Below are positions 8,548-19,276 of a stretch of 64,000 bases of DNA, piece after piece; position 1 is the stretch's first letter; every line of letters begins with the position of its first letter. This DNA comes from an uncultured Holophaga sp. (GTDB lineage Bacteria; Acidobacteriota; Holophagae; Holophagales; Holophagaceae). The notes below the pieces were generated by a model that worked only from the letters and a program-made list of their open reading frames with translations, was not told where the DNA came from and searched no databases. Where the stretch lies: the NCBI RefSeq assembly GCF_963677305.1, contig NZ_OY781925.1:2692001-2756000 (forward strand), written 5' to 3'. The position numbers were made by a program, and so were the translations under genes.

Positions 8548-8980
8548 CCCGGGCTGCCTGGTCCAGCGCCCTGCGGGATTCGGGACTCCAGCACCGCCCC
8601 TCCTCTTCCCGGAGGGCCCGGGCCAGCAGGACAGCAAAGTCACCCTCCCCCCCTCGGGCCCTGAGGGCCAGGTCCGGCAGCCAGGTGGAGTTCAGAGTCC
8701 GGTAGTAGCGCCGCCGGGCTGCAAAATCCGTCAGGAGATCATCCGGATGGGGATGGGAGAAGGCATAGGCCCTGAAGCAGGCCTCTGCCGCCTTGGCCCG
8801 GAGTTCCCTGCGATGGCGATCTGCATTGATCCACTCATGGGCTCCGGCCATGCGGGGGTCCTGGTTCCGCACGGAAGCCCATTCCCGGGCACTGAAGCCC
8901 TCCGGGGCGAGGTCCCTGGTGCCGCATCCGGGCGCCAGGGAGAGACAGAGCATGAAGCAGGCAGATCGTTGGAATGGCAT
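8525..8980 (-). CDS. putative small secreted protein or lipoprotein
   Basis: I do not recognise this family. The 151-residue product begins with a signal-like stretch (MPFQRSACFMLCLSLAPGCG) whose APGC could be a weak lipobox, then an Arg/Ala-rich soluble region (HRRELRAKAAEACFRAYAF, FAVLLARALREEEG). The ATG at 8978-8980 has GGGAG seven bases upstream. It is convergent to gatC, with a 23-bp overlap of the two stop ends. Codon use is GC-rich like the neighbours. Confidence 0.6.
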   Translation of the reverse strand: MPFQRSACFMLCLSLAPGCGTRDLAPEGFSAREWASVRNQDPRMAGAHEWINADRHRRELRAKAAEACFRAYAFSHPHPDDLLTDFAARRRYYRTLNSTWLPDLALRARGGEGDFAVLLARALREEEGRCWSPESRRALDQAARAIAPSAP

Positions 8981-9047
8981 CCGGGGGCTCCCCGGGTTTC
9001 ATTCTAGGCCCAAAGCCCGAAGAACATCATGGATGATTCACACGAAT

Positions 9048-9764
9048 CTACTTGAAATACCCGGGCTCGCTCCAGGCTGCCTTGACGTAGGCCAGGATGC
9101 CCTGAGCGATGACCTCTGCAGAGTTACGCTCATTGTTGAAGATTGCGTCATGGAACTTCAGATCGGAGATATCGACCCCGAGACAGTCGCTGATGAACTT
9201 CTCCCGGATCTTGGTGTTCTTCTTCACGATGTCCCGGGCCTCCTCCTGGGAAACACAGAGCCGGTCGGCCATGGACTGGATCCGCCAGAGGAGCCCCGCC
9301 TCGAGGCGGAAATGGAAGCAGTTCTTGAGGGCATGGCAGAGCACCGCTCCCCCGCGGCCGACGATGATGGCATTGCCCACAGCCGCAAGTCGGATGATGT
9401 GCTTGGCGATCTGCTCGAAGGCGGCATCATGGGTCACGTGATCGCTGGCATTCAGCCCCAGAGCCTCCAAAAGATGGGTCGTATCGCCAAGATTGCGGAG
9501 CAGCCTGAGGGAGATTCCCTCATCCTGGGCGACCCGCTCGATAAGAGCCTTGTCGAACAGCGTCCAGGACTCACCTGTGGAGGCCTCGAGCAGCACCTTG
9601 AGCTTCTCGGCCACCGGGTACCCCTCGCAACCGAACTCACGGGAGATGGTGATGGTGGGACGGAGCTTCCGCTCCGGAGTTGGATGGGCGCCTTCCTGGA
9701 TCCGGGCCCAACCGGCAAGCCGGATCTCGACACTGGGGGGGAGGGAGGAGAGTGGCTTTGACAT
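9048..9764 (-). CDS. cytidylate kinase-like family protein
   Basis: This protein of about 238 residues has the signature of the cytidylate-kinase-like family: TITISREFGCEGYPVAEKL near residue 40 in place of a classical P-loop, then DKALIERVAQ and AIIVGRGGAVLCH in the middle. Members look like nucleoside-monophosphate kinases but are mostly uncharacterised. The genuine CMP kinase would carry a GPxGxGKS P-loop, which is absent. ATG at 9762-9764 follows GAGG by six bases; an ATG four codons upstream is possible. It is transcribed alone, with 181 bp of upstream intergenic DNA. Confidence 0.8.
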   Translation of the reverse strand: MSKPLSSLPPSVEIRLAGWARIQEGAHPTPERKLRPTITISREFGCEGYPVAEKLKVLLEASTGESWTLFDKALIERVAQDEGISLRLLRNLGDTTHLLEALGLNASDHVTHDAAFEQIAKHIIRLAAVGNAIIVGRGGAVLCHALKNCFHFRLEAGLLWRIQSMADRLCVSQEEARDIVKKNTKIREKFISDCLGVDISDLKFHDAIFNNERNSAEVIAQGILAYVKAAWSEPGYFK

Positions 9765-9945
9765 GGCGGACCTCATTTCCGCAGCAATAGACTGGGGTGG
9801 TTCCCAACGCGAAATGTAGGTTCAAAGCCCCTGGGCGGTAGGGGGAAAATGCCCGCCACGGACATTTCAACCAGGGCAGCTCCAACGCCTTGCGGCGTCA
9901 CCACGATCGCACCACATTGGGTGCACACCCGAAAGGCAGAGCCCC

Positions 9946-10137
9946 ATGTCAGAGACCCGACCTCTTCTCATCCCCAAGTCCCCGGAGGACCCCTCCATCC
10001 CTGAGCAGCTCCTGGTCCTCTTCTCCAAAGTGGCCCAGGAGAGCGGCGGCTATGTGGTGCCCCACCCCGAGGCGCACTGCATCAACATCGTCTTCGGAGC
10101 CCATCAGGTGGAAGTGATCATCAACCAGAGACGATGA
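9946..10137 (+). CDS. small hypothetical protein (63 aa)
   Basis: A 63-residue frame starting MSETRPLLIPKSPED and ending VEVIINQRR, with a plausible soluble alpha/beta composition (EQLLVLFSKVAQESGGY, then INIVFGAHQVEV). A loose purine stretch (GAAAGGCAGAG) precedes the ATG. I do not recognise a family. It lies between a leftward kinase-like gene and the mazG-aroDE pair. Its balanced amino-acid composition supports coding, unlike the overlapping frames. It may be cotranscribed with mazG across the 167-bp gap. Confidence 0.5.
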   Translation: MSETRPLLIPKSPEDPSIPEQLLVLFSKVAQESGGYVVPHPEAHCINIVFGAHQVEVIINQRR

Positions 10138-10149
10138 GCGTACCCCCGG

Positions 10150-10290
10150 CTCCCTTCCAAGCATCCAATGGCGAGGGGCGAAATACCGTTGGGTGTCTGA
10201 AGGTTGGGTTGTTGGAGGGGATTCCCTCCGGTGTTCCGCCCTCCTCTCCCTGCAAGGGTGCCAGGGGGGTGACTCTGCGGCGGTGGCGTC
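10150..10290. repeat. candidate dispersed intergenic element upstream of mazG
   Basis: The gap between the 63-aa gene and mazG holds GC-rich non-coding DNA with a perfect hairpin (GGAGGG 10214-10219, CCCTCC 10224-10229), followed by CCGCCCTCCTCTCCCTGCAAGG and a GTGCCAGGGGGGTGAC end. Its look is typical of small repeated intergenic elements. No second copy occurs in this window, so the call is tentative. Confidence 0.3.
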
Positions 10291-10304
10291 GGTACACTGA
10301 GGCC

Positions 10305-11099
10305 ATGAAACCAAGCACCCTGCGAGCCATCATGACCATCCTGCGGGACCCCGTGCGGGGCTGCCCCTGGGATGCCAAGCAGGACCACCAGACCCTGGCC
10401 GAGCACCTCCGCGAGGAGGCGGCGGAGACCTTGGACGCCATCGCCGCCCACCGACCCGGCGACCCGGAGCTGGAGCGCCACCTGTGCGAGGAACTGGGTG
10501 ACCTCTGGCTCCAGATCGCCTTCCACGCCCAGCTCGCCCAGGAACGGGGCGCCTGGGACCTGCACGATGTTGAGCGGATGGGGGTGGAGAAGCTCGTACG
10601 GCGCCATCCGCATGTCTTCGCCGATGTCGATGTGGAGAGTGCCGAGGATGTCCTGGTCAACTGGGCGGCCATCAAGAAGCAGGAGAAGGCGGACCTGGGC
10701 CAGGAACAGCACAAGCGGCTCCTGGACGGCATGACCCCCAGCCTATCCCCCCTGGATGAGGCCTTTGAGATCGGCCACCGCTGCGCCAAGGTCGGCTTCG
10801 ACTGGCCGGACCTGGAGGGCGTACTGGACAAGGTCCGGGAAGAGATTGGGGAACTCCAGGCGGAATCGGACATGGAAAGGGTCGAAGCCGAATTCGGGGA
10901 TGTCCTCTTCAGCCTCGTCCAGTGGGCCCGGAAGAAGGGCCTGGACCCGGATCTCGCCCTCAGACGTCAGATCAGGCGCTTCCGGGGGCGTTTCACCGCC
11001 GTCGAGGACATGGCCATGGCAAAGGGGGGCTGGGAGGCCCAGGATCCAGGCAGCCTCGAGGCGGCCTGGCAGGCAGCCAAGCGGAGCGAAACCCGATGA
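10305..11099 (+). CDS. mazG: nucleoside triphosphate pyrophosphohydrolase MazG
   Basis: This 264-residue protein has two MazG all-alpha NTP pyrophosphatase domains, the classic length. The first has RGCPWDAKQDHQTLAEHLREEAAE and then CEELGDLWLQIAFHAQ, with metal-binding Glu/Asp in EExxE and ExxD. The second has VREEIGELQAESD and VEAEFGDVLFSLVQWA. It hydrolyses (d)NTPs to monophosphates, cleaning the nucleotide pool. Start ATG at 10305 was chosen because the conserved domain begins there; the frame is open further upstream through the repeat-like gap. It overlaps aroDE by ATGA. Confidence 0.95.
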   Translation: MKPSTLRAIMTILRDPVRGCPWDAKQDHQTLAEHLREEAAETLDAIAAHRPGDPELERHLCEELGDLWLQIAFHAQLAQERGAWDLHDVERMGVEKLVRRHPHVFADVDVESAEDVLVNWAAIKKQEKADLGQEQHKRLLDGMTPSLSPLDEAFEIGHRCAKVGFDWPDLEGVLDKVREEIGELQAESDMERVEAEFGDVLFSLVQWARKKGLDPDLALRRQIRRFRGRFTAVEDMAMAKGGWEAQDPGSLEAAWQAAKRSETR

Positions 11100-12457
11100 G
11101 CACCCTCCCCTTCTACCTCGTGACCCTCTGCCAGCCCTCCTGGGATGAGGCCCTGGCCTGCGCGAGGACCCTGCCGCCCGAGGCCATGCCTGAGCTGCGT
11201 CTGGACCTCTTCCCGGGCCTGGATCTGGAGAACGCGATCCGCAGCCTGCGTCGGCGCTGCCTGGTCACCTGCCGCCGGGTCTCGGATGGCGGGCGCTGGC
11301 CCGATGCAGACGAGACAGGGCGCCAGGAGTTGATGAGGCTTGCCGCGGACTCCAAACCCACCTGGATGGACTGGGAGTGGGATCTGGAGGTCCCTGAATG
11401 GCTCCAGGAGAGCCGGACCCACATCCGGATCCTCCGCAGCGTCCATGTCTCTCCCGGGGTCTTCGATCTGGAAGAGCGGCTCAAAAATCTCCCCTCTGGG
11501 GATGCCTTCAAGTGGGTCGGCCATGCCGGGCGCCAGCCTGACAATGCTCTCCTCAAGCCCCTCCTCGCCTGGGCCAGAGACCACCAGATCCCGCTGACGG
11601 CCTTCCTCATGGGCGCCAAGGGCATCGCCAGCCGCTGCCTGCAGGGCGCCTGGGGCGGCATCTGCACCTATGCAGCCCCTGACGACCTACCCCCGGCCGC
11701 CCCTGGCCAGGTCCCCCTGAGCACCATGCGGACCTGGCGATGTCATCGGCTCACCCCCTCCTTCGGCCTCTGTGGCGTCCTGGGCTCTCCCGTCATGCAC
11801 TCCAAAGGCCCCGCCTTTCATAATGAACGCTTCCAGCGGAGCCTGAAGGACCTGCTCTATCTCCCTCTGGAGTGCGGGGACGCCGAAGAGGCCCTGGAGG
11901 CCATGGAGGCCCTGGGCATGCTGGGGGCAAGCCTCACCATGCCCCTCAAGGAGACGGTCCCCGCCCTCCTGGGCCTCAAGGGCCCCCTCAACACCCTCTG
12001 GCGCAGATCCCCGGCAGAGACATTCCAGGCCGCCAATACCGATGCAGAGGCCCTGGAATCCAGCCTCTCCGAGCTTCCCAAGGGCCCGGTCCTCGTACTG
12101 GGGAGTGGAGGCGTTGCCCTCAGTTCCAAGGCGGTGGTGGAGGCCGCAGGACGCCCCGCCCTCCTGCTCTCCCGCCGGGAGCCCCTGAGCCCTGTCGAAA
12201 TCGAGGCCTTCCAGCCGGTGGGCGTGATCCAGGCCACCAGTCTGGGCATGGCTCCAGAGGACCCCCTGCCCTTTCCCGAACACCTGGCCGCCGCCCTCCC
12301 GAGCCTCCGCTGGGGCATCGAGTGGATCTACAAGGAGGAGACGGCCTTTGCCGCCTGGGTGCGCCAGGAGCGCCTCCGCCTCGTGGAGGGCTCCCGGCTC
12401 TTCGAGCTGCAGGCCCTGGCCCAGTCACGGCGCTTCATCGAGCAGTGTGGGGGCTGA
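11096..12457 (+). CDS. aroDE: bifunctional 3-dehydroquinate dehydratase (type I) / shikimate dehydrogenase
   Basis: This 453-residue fusion covers two consecutive shikimate pathway steps. Residues 1-215 are a type I dehydroquinase: ELRLDLF, the catalytic His likely H117 (RSVHVSP), the Schiff-base Lys likely K139 (FKWVGH), and PGQVPLS as the C-terminal signature. Residues 222-453 are a shikimate dehydrogenase: GVLGSPVMHSKGP (228-239), catalytic K285 in TMPLKE, and D316 in AANTD. The NADP-binding VLVLGSGG comes next. The fusion resembles the plant and chlamydial AroDE order. It overlaps mazG by four bases, so translation is probably coupled. The domains are divergent but the key residues are present. 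Confidence 0.92.
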   Translation: MSTLPFYLVTLCQPSWDEALACARTLPPEAMPELRLDLFPGLDLENAIRSLRRRCLVTCRRVSDGGRWPDADETGRQELMRLAADSKPTWMDWEWDLEVPEWLQESRTHIRILRSVHVSPGVFDLEERLKNLPSGDAFKWVGHAGRQPDNALLKPLLAWARDHQIPLTAFLMGAKGIASRCLQGAWGGICTYAAPDDLPPAAPGQVPLSTMRTWRCHRLTPSFGLCGVLGSPVMHSKGPAFHNERFQRSLKDLLYLPLECGDAEEALEAMEALGMLGASLTMPLKETVPALLGLKGPLNTLWRRSPAETFQAANTDAEALESSLSELPKGPVLVLGSGGVALSSKAVVEAAGRPALLLSRREPLSPVEIEAFQPVGVIQATSLGMAPEDPLPFPEHLAAALPSLRWGIEWIYKEETAFAAWVRQERLRLVEGSRLFELQALAQSRRFIEQCGG

Positions 12458-12472
12458 GATCTAGCCGGCCCA

Positions 12473-12514
12473 GGAAGGGAAAGGCCTCCCCCGCAGGAGA
12501 GGCCTTTCCCTTCC
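12473..12514. terminator. bidirectional terminator between aroDE and uraA
   Basis: A 15-bp stem (12473-12487 with 12500-12514; arms GGAAGGGAAAGGCCT and its complement) with a 12-nt loop lies between the convergent aroDE and uracil permease genes. The stem begins with a purine run, so the T/C-rich arm serves either direction. Confidence 0.8.
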
Positions 12515-12526
12515 GGAGGACCTGGA

Positions 12527-13810
12527 CTACTCGGCGGCTGCCGGCTCGTTGCTGATCCCGACCTTGTCGAAGATCCAGAAGGCCAGGCTCAGGACGATGG
12601 CCACCACCGTGCCCAGGGCCATGCCCTTGAGCTCCACCGTGCCGAGCTTCACCGCGGCACCGCTGATGCCGCTGACCAGGACCACGCTGGTGAGCACCAG
12701 GTTGCGGGGCTTGGTGTAGTCCACCTTCTGCTCCACCAGCATGCGAATGCCAGCGGCGGCGATGACGCCGAAGAGGAGGAGGCAGACTCCGCCCATGACC
12801 GGCACGGGGATGGCCCGGATGGCGGCGGCGATCTTGCCGCAGAAGCTCACCAGGACCGCGATGATAGCGGCGCCCCCGATGACCCAGACGCTGTAGACCT
12901 TGGTGATGGCCATGACGCCGATGTTCTCGCCGTAGGTCGTGTTGGGGGTGGCACCGGTGAGACCAGAGAGCACGTTCGAGATGCCGTCACCCAGGAGGGA
13001 GCGGTGGAGTCCAGGCTGCTTCATCAGGTCCCGGCCCACGATGTTGCCGGTCACCATCAGGTGGCCCACATGCTCGGCCAGTACCACCAGGGCAGCAGGC
13101 ATGATCATCATGATGGCCTGGGTATGGAAGACGGGCTTGTAGAGGGTGGGCACCTGGAACCAGGGCGCTGCGGCGATGGAGGCCAGGTCCACCTTCCCCA
13201 TGATCAGGGAGAGGACGGTGCCGCCCACCACGCCGAGGAGGACGGGGATGACCGCCAGAAAGCCCCGCAGGAGCACCGAACAGAGGATGGTGACCAGCAG
13301 GGTGACCATGGAGATGGTGACGGCCGAGCCCACGGTGAAGGTGGGGCCCACCTGGCCGGTGAGCCCGGCCATGTTGGCGGCGGCGGGGGCCAGCTCCAGG
13401 CCGATGATGGCGACGATGGCTCCCATGGCCGCAGGGGGGAAGATCACATCGATCCAGCGGGTACCGGCCACCCGGACCACCTGGCTGACAATGATGAAGA
13501 AGATGCCGAAGGCGATGAAGCCGGCCTGGGCCGCGGCGTAGCCCCCGAACTCAGGCTTGGCCATCACAGCGAAGACCGGGGCGATGAAGGCAAAGCTGGA
13601 GCCCAGATATGCGGGAATCTTGCCTTTGCAGATGAAGAGGTAGATCAGGGTGCCCACACCGTTCATCAGAAGGCAGGTGGCCGGGTTCACCTTGAAGAGA
13701 AAGGGGACCAGCACCGTGGCGCCGAACATGGCGAACAGATGCTGGAGGCTGAGCGGCAGCGTCTGGGAGAAGGGCAGTCGTTCGTCGACCTGGATCGTTC
13801 GGCGCAGCAT
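12527..13810 (-). CDS. uraA: uracil/xanthine permease (NCS2 family)
   Basis: This 427-residue integral membrane protein has about 14 hydrophobic segments. Its N-terminus reads QTLPLSLQHLFAMFGATVLVP, with the QH motif typical of UraA. The NCS2 signatures follow: YLGSSFAFIAPV, then PAALVVLAEHVGHL with the conserved Glu, and GATPNTTYGENIGVMAITK. It probably imports uracil by proton symport. The ATG at 13808-13810 has AAAGG five bases upstream. The leader has a 22-bp palindrome. The neighbours are aroDE (convergent) and the tRNA-Leu (divergent); no pyrimidine gene is adjacent. Confidence 0.92.
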   Translation of the reverse strand: MLRRTIQVDERLPFSQTLPLSLQHLFAMFGATVLVPFLFKVNPATCLLMNGVGTLIYLFICKGKIPAYLGSSFAFIAPVFAVMAKPEFGGYAAAQAGFIAFGIFFIIVSQVVRVAGTRWIDVIFPPAAMGAIVAIIGLELAPAAANMAGLTGQVGPTFTVGSAVTISMVTLLVTILCSVLLRGFLAVIPVLLGVVGGTVLSLIMGKVDLASIAAAPWFQVPTLYKPVFHTQAIMMIMPAALVVLAEHVGHLMVTGNIVGRDLMKQPGLHRSLLGDGISNVLSGLTGATPNTTYGENIGVMAITKVYSVWVIGGAAIIAVLVSFCGKIAAAIRAIPVPVMGGVCLLLFGVIAAAGIRMLVEQKVDYTKPRNLVLTSVVLVSGISGAAVKLGTVELKGMALGTVVAIVLSLAFWIFDKVGISNEPAAAE

Positions 13811-13847
13811 GGGAACCTTTCGGCAAAGGAAAGTGGGGTGGACCGAC

Positions 13848-13869
13848 CCTGTCGTCCCGGGACAACAGG
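13848..13869 (-). promoter_or_regulatory. 22-bp palindrome in uraA leader
   Basis: CCTGTCGTCCC (13848-13858) is followed immediately by GGGACAACAGG (13859-13869). This is an 11+11 inverted repeat with one mismatch, which becomes a G-U pair in the leftward RNA. It lies 38 bp upstream of the uraA start and could be an operator or a leader hairpin. Confidence 0.4.
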
Positions 13870-14022
13870 ACTCGCAACAAGAGGTATCGGCCCCATGATA
13901 CGCGAGGGACTTCCGCCCGGAAACCAGGGAATCCCGGAAGAGGGAGGCCTGACCAATCACTGTAATGACGCCGGATTTGGGGGCACACAGGAGCGCAACC
14001 CCCGTGCTACACTGTCTGCCCT

Positions 14023-14108
14023 CCCGGCGTGGCGGAATGGCAGACGCAGCGGACTCAAAATCCGCCGACTTCACGGTCGTGTCGGTTCGACCCCGACCGC
14101 CGGGACCA
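14023..14108 (+). tRNA. tRNA-Leu (anticodon CAA)
   Basis: An 86-nt cloverleaf with encoded CCA. The acceptor stem is CCCGGCG (14023-14029) with CGCCGGG (14098-14104), followed by A and CCA. The anticodon stem GCGGA/TCCGC encloses loop CTCAAAA with anticodon CAA. A long variable arm marks a class II leucine tRNA. The T stem is GTCGG/CCGAC with loop TTCGACC. It reads UUG codons. A possible -10 box TACACT lies just upstream. Confidence 0.97.
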
Positions 14109-14112
14109 GCAG

Positions 14113-14131
14113 GACCCCCTCACCGGGGGTC
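14113..14131 (+). terminator. terminator after tRNA-Leu
   Basis: GACCCCC (14113-14119) and GGGGGTC (14125-14131) form a 7-bp stem with a 5-nt loop, followed by TCTCTTC. It lies four bases after the CCA end of the tRNA and before tilS. Confidence 0.7.
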
Positions 14132-14166
14132 TCTCTTCATGGGACCATCCCCCCCGAGGCCCGACC

Positions 14167-15138
14167 TTGAACCGCCAAGAGAGCACCTGGCTCAGCCGGA
14201 TCCGCACCCGGGGGGACAAGCTGCCCTCAGGCAGGGTTCTGGTGGCCTGCTCGGGTGGGGGGGACTCAGTGGCCCTCCTGGCCTTTCTGTGGGCCGTCCG
14301 GAAGAGCCTCGGCCTTGAGCTCGTGGTGGCCCATGCCGATCATGGCCTGCGGGAGGAGGCAGAAGGGGACGCGGCTCTGGTCCGGCAGCTCTGCCGACGC
14401 CTTGACCTGGATCTGGTGGAAGCCCGCCTGAACGTGCGGGCCCACGCGGAAAGGCAGCGGATGGGCCTGGAGATGGCCGCCCGGGAGCTCCGGTGGAACT
14501 GGCTGCGGGGCGAGGCAAGCTCAGCAGGAGCCTCCGCCGTGGCCACCGGGCACACCCTTGATGACCACACCGAAACCGTCTTCGTCCGGCTTGCCCGGGG
14601 GGGTGGCCTGGGTTCCCTGACGCCACTGCCCGCCCGGCAGGAGCTCCGCTGGTCCCCCCTCATTGAGTGCCCTCGGGCCGGACTCCGGGCCTATCTGAAG
14701 GCCAAAGGTCTGTCCTGGAGAGAGGACGCCACCAACGCCGAGCCCTTCACCCCCCGCAACCGATGGAGACAGCTCCTCCCTGCCCTCCGCCAGGAGGCCC
14801 CTGCCCTGGATAGGCACCTTCTGGAGACCCACGCCCAGGCGCGGGAGCTCATCGAATACCGCGACCACTTGGTGGAGAGCTGGCGGGGCGGAAGATGGCT
14901 CCCGGGTGGCGACACCAAGCCGGGCATCCTGTTCCGCGGGCCCTGGGCTCCGGTGGAGCTGCGTTGGGTCCTGGAGGCGGCCCTCCGGGAGCGGGGCCTT
15001 CGCAGGGAGGCGGAACACCTCAGGGATCTGGCCAGCTGGCTGACGCCCCATCTCAACCGTCGCCCTGGCAAGCCGAAGACATGGGGAGGATGGTGTCTTG
15101 ATCCTGATCCAACCGGATGGTTCCTGCATTTGAGCTAG
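14167..15138 (+). CDS. tilS: tRNA(Ile)-lysidine synthase TilS
   Basis: This 323-residue N-type ATP pyrophosphatase has the PP-loop [15 protein letters not shown] near residue 25 and the following [39 protein letters not shown] and the SWREDATN motif are typical of TilS. It makes lysidine at C34 of the AUA-reading tRNAIle. The start is TTG at 14167 with GAGG seven bases before; the frame is open upstream, but that segment is the tRNA and terminator. It lies about 40 bp upstream of ftsH, an arrangement seen in many bacteria. Confidence 0.92.
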   Translation: MNRQESTWLSRIRTRGDKLPSGRVLVACSGGGDSVALLAFLWAVRKSLGLELVVAHADHGLREEAEGDAALVRQLCRRLDLDLVEARLNVRAHAERQRMGLEMAARELRWNWLRGEASSAGASAVATGHTLDDHTETVFVRLARGGGLGSLTPLPARQELRWSPLIECPRAGLRAYLKAKGLSWREDATNAEPFTPRNRWRQLLPALRQEAPALDRHLLETHAQARELIEYRDHLVESWRGGRWLPGGDTKPGILFRGPWAPVELRWVLEAALRERGLRREAEHLRDLASWLTPHLNRRPGKPKTWGGWCLDPDPTGWFLHLS

Positions 15139-15178
15139 GCTAGACTGTCAACTCAGCCACAACGAGCTGGAGGTGATT

Positions 15179-17047
<1,869 letters not shown>

Positions 17048-17048
17048 G

Positions 17049-17861
17049 ATGGCCTGGACTCCTGGGGATGCCCCCGAGTTCCTGGGCATCCTCAACATCA
17101 CACCGGACTCCTTCAGTGACGGCGGCCGGTACTTCGACCCCACAGCCGCCCTGGCCCAGGCCGGGCGGCTGGTCCGTTCCGGGGCCAGCTATCTGGACCT
17201 GGGTGCCGAGAGCACCCGTCCCGGTGCGGGCCGGGTCTCTCCCGAAGAGGAGTGGGGGCGGCTTCACCCGGTCCTGGCGGAGCTCACCCGCACCTTTCCG
17301 GCGACTCCCCTCAGCCTCGACACCCGCCACGCCAGCACGGCCAGGCAGGCCCTGGACCAGGGCGTCGCGATCCTGAATGATGTCTCCGGCTTCCGGGACC
17401 CGGCCATGCTCCAGCTCGCCTGCGAACAGGGCTGCGATGTGATCGCCATGCGGAGCCGCATGGTGGGCGACGGCTTCCACATGCCGCCCTACGATGACCC
17501 CACCCCCCGGGACGCCAGGCAGGCCGTCGCAGAGCTGGCCGAGGTCCGGGATCGCCTCCTGGCAGCCGGGATCCCCCGGGAACGCATCCTGCTGGACCCT
17601 GGCTTCGGCTTCGGCACCACCTATCTGGAGGACCGTGCCCTCTGGAAGGCCCTCCCTGCGCTTCCGGGCCTGCTGGACTGGCCAGCCTGGGGCTTCTGTG
17701 TCGCCATCTCCCGCAAGCGATTCCTCGCCCGCATGGCCAGCCATCCCGGACTGCCCCCGACCGAGCGGGATGGCCTGACCCGTGCAGCCCATCAGCAGGC
17801 CATGACATGGGGCTACCGCTACTTCCGAAGCCATACAGTGGTTGATGAAATCAACATATAA
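17049..17861 (+). CDS. folP: dihydropteroate synthase
   Basis: This 270-residue TIM-barrel enzyme of folate synthesis condenses the pterin pyrophosphate with p-aminobenzoate. The diagnostic motifs are FLGILNITPDSFSDGGRY near the start, LDLGAESTRPGA, LSLDTRH, ILNDVSGF, and the pterin-binding ILLDPGFGFGTT and AISRKRFL. ATG at 17049 lies one base after the ftsH stop with AGGCCTGAG before it. An in-frame start at 17019 would overlap ftsH by 29 bases and is less likely. FtsH-FolP-GlmM is a common gene order in bacteria. Confidence 0.95.
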   Translation: MAWTPGDAPEFLGILNITPDSFSDGGRYFDPTAALAQAGRLVRSGASYLDLGAESTRPGAGRVSPEEEWGRLHPVLAELTRTFPATPLSLDTRHASTARQALDQGVAILNDVSGFRDPAMLQLACEQGCDVIAMRSRMVGDGFHMPPYDDPTPRDARQAVAELAEVRDRLLAAGIPRERILLDPGFGFGTTYLEDRALWKALPALPGLLDWPAWGFCVAISRKRFLARMASHPGLPPTERDGLTRAAHQQAMTWGYRYFRSHTVVDEINI

Positions 17862-17901
17862 TCTTACCATCCATATCTGATATCAAGGGAGGACCCAGTC
17901 C

Positions 17902-19212
17902 ATGGCATTGCGCTACTTCGGCACCGACGGCGTTCGCGGGGAGGCCCTCAAGGCACCCCTCACCCTTGAGGACACCGTCCGTTGGGGAGCTGCCTGGGGC
18001 CAAGTGGCCCGGGCGCGGGGCATCGCCGAGCTGATCCTGGGCTGGGACCCCCGTTGCAGCTCGACGGCCCTGGCCGAGGCCTTCGTCCAGGGGCTGGCGG
18101 GACAGGTCCGCACCCTGGTCCTGGGCATGGTCCCCACCCCGGCTGTGGCCTGGGTCACCGCACGGCGTCCCCTATCCTGGGGCCTGATGATAAGCGCCAG
18201 TCACAACCCGCCTCAGGACAACGGCATCAAGGGCTTCAACCATCAGGGAGAGAAGCTCTCAGAGGAGGATGAGGAGGCCGTGGAGAGGGCCTTCGAGGCC
18301 ACCCCGGTCACCCCTTTCCTCGGCGCCGCCCTCACCGCCGATGCCAGCCCGGTCCAGGAGTACCTCGCCCACCTCGGCCCCCTCACCCTGCCCCCGGACT
18401 TCCGCCTGGTGGTCGACTGCGCCCACGGGGCCACAGCCCCCTTCGCCCCGGCCCTCCTGCAGGGGCCCGGCCTCAGCTGGATCGGCATCCCCGCCGATGG
18501 CGAGAGGATCAATGTCGGAGTGGGAAGTACGCACCTCGATGGCCTCCGTCATCGCGTCCTGGCTGAAGGGGCGGCCCTGGGCATCGCCTTTGACGGAGAC
18601 GGGGACCGCTGCCTTATGGTCGATGGCCAGGGCGACCTGGTGGATGGCGACCAGCTCCTCTGGCTCCTGGTCCAGGACCAAGTGGCCAGGGGGCGGGCCG
18701 TCCCGGGCGTCGTGGGCACCCTCATGAGCAATGGTGGCCTGGAGTCGGCCCTCCGCCACGCTGGGATCCCCTTCACCCGCACCCCGGTGGGGGACAAGTT
18801 CATGCTGCGGGAGCTCGCCCAGTGCGGGTGGGACCTGGCAGCCGAGGCCTCGGGACACCTGATCCAGAAGCACCTGGGCCCCTCCGGGGATGGCCTGGCC
18901 ACGGCCCTGGCCGCCCTGCACGCCCTGTTGGCCCGTCCAGAGGGGGAACGCTGGTCCTGGCGATTCGAGCCCTGGCCCCTCAAACTCGTCAACCTCACCG
19001 CCCGGGACCGTCGCCCGGTGGAGCAGTGCCCCCTCCTGCTGAAGGCTATGAAACGAATGGAGACGGACTTCGGGGACACCCTGAGGGTCGTCGTCCGCTG
19101 GTCGGGGACCGAACCCAAACTGCGCCTCATGGTCGAAGCCCGGGAGACCCGGCTCATGGAGGACACCCTGGACCGCCTTGAGGAGGCCGCCCGGGCGGAC
19201 CTGGGCATCTGA
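17902..19212 (+). CDS. glmM: phosphoglucosamine mutase
   Basis: This 436-residue alpha-D-phosphohexomutase interconverts glucosamine-6-P and glucosamine-1-P for peptidoglycan and LPS precursors. It begins LRYFGTDGVRGEA. The phosphoserine is S100 in ISASHNPPQDNGIK, the metal loop is DGDGDR, the sugar-binding loop is EASGHLI, and the phosphate-binding site is VRWSGTEPKLR. GGGAGGA precedes the ATG. It follows folP after 40 bp. Confidence 0.95.
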   Translation: MALRYFGTDGVRGEALKAPLTLEDTVRWGAAWGQVARARGIAELILGWDPRCSSTALAEAFVQGLAGQVRTLVLGMVPTPAVAWVTARRPLSWGLMISASHNPPQDNGIKGFNHQGEKLSEEDEEAVERAFEATPVTPFLGAALTADASPVQEYLAHLGPLTLPPDFRLVVDCAHGATAPFAPALLQGPGLSWIGIPADGERINVGVGSTHLDGLRHRVLAEGAALGIAFDGDGDRCLMVDGQGDLVDGDQLLWLLVQDQVARGRAVPGVVGTLMSNGGLESALRHAGIPFTRTPVGDKFMLRELAQCGWDLAAEASGHLIQKHLGPSGDGLATALAALHALLARPEGERWSWRFEPWPLKLVNLTARDRRPVEQCPLLLKAMKRMETDFGDTLRVVVRWSGTEPKLRLMVEARETRLMEDTLDRLEEAARADLGI

Positions 19213-19276
19213 GGCCATCCCCTCCTCCAAACCTGTTAACCTTGCGATGACCACGAGATAGGACGGGAGAAGCCAG

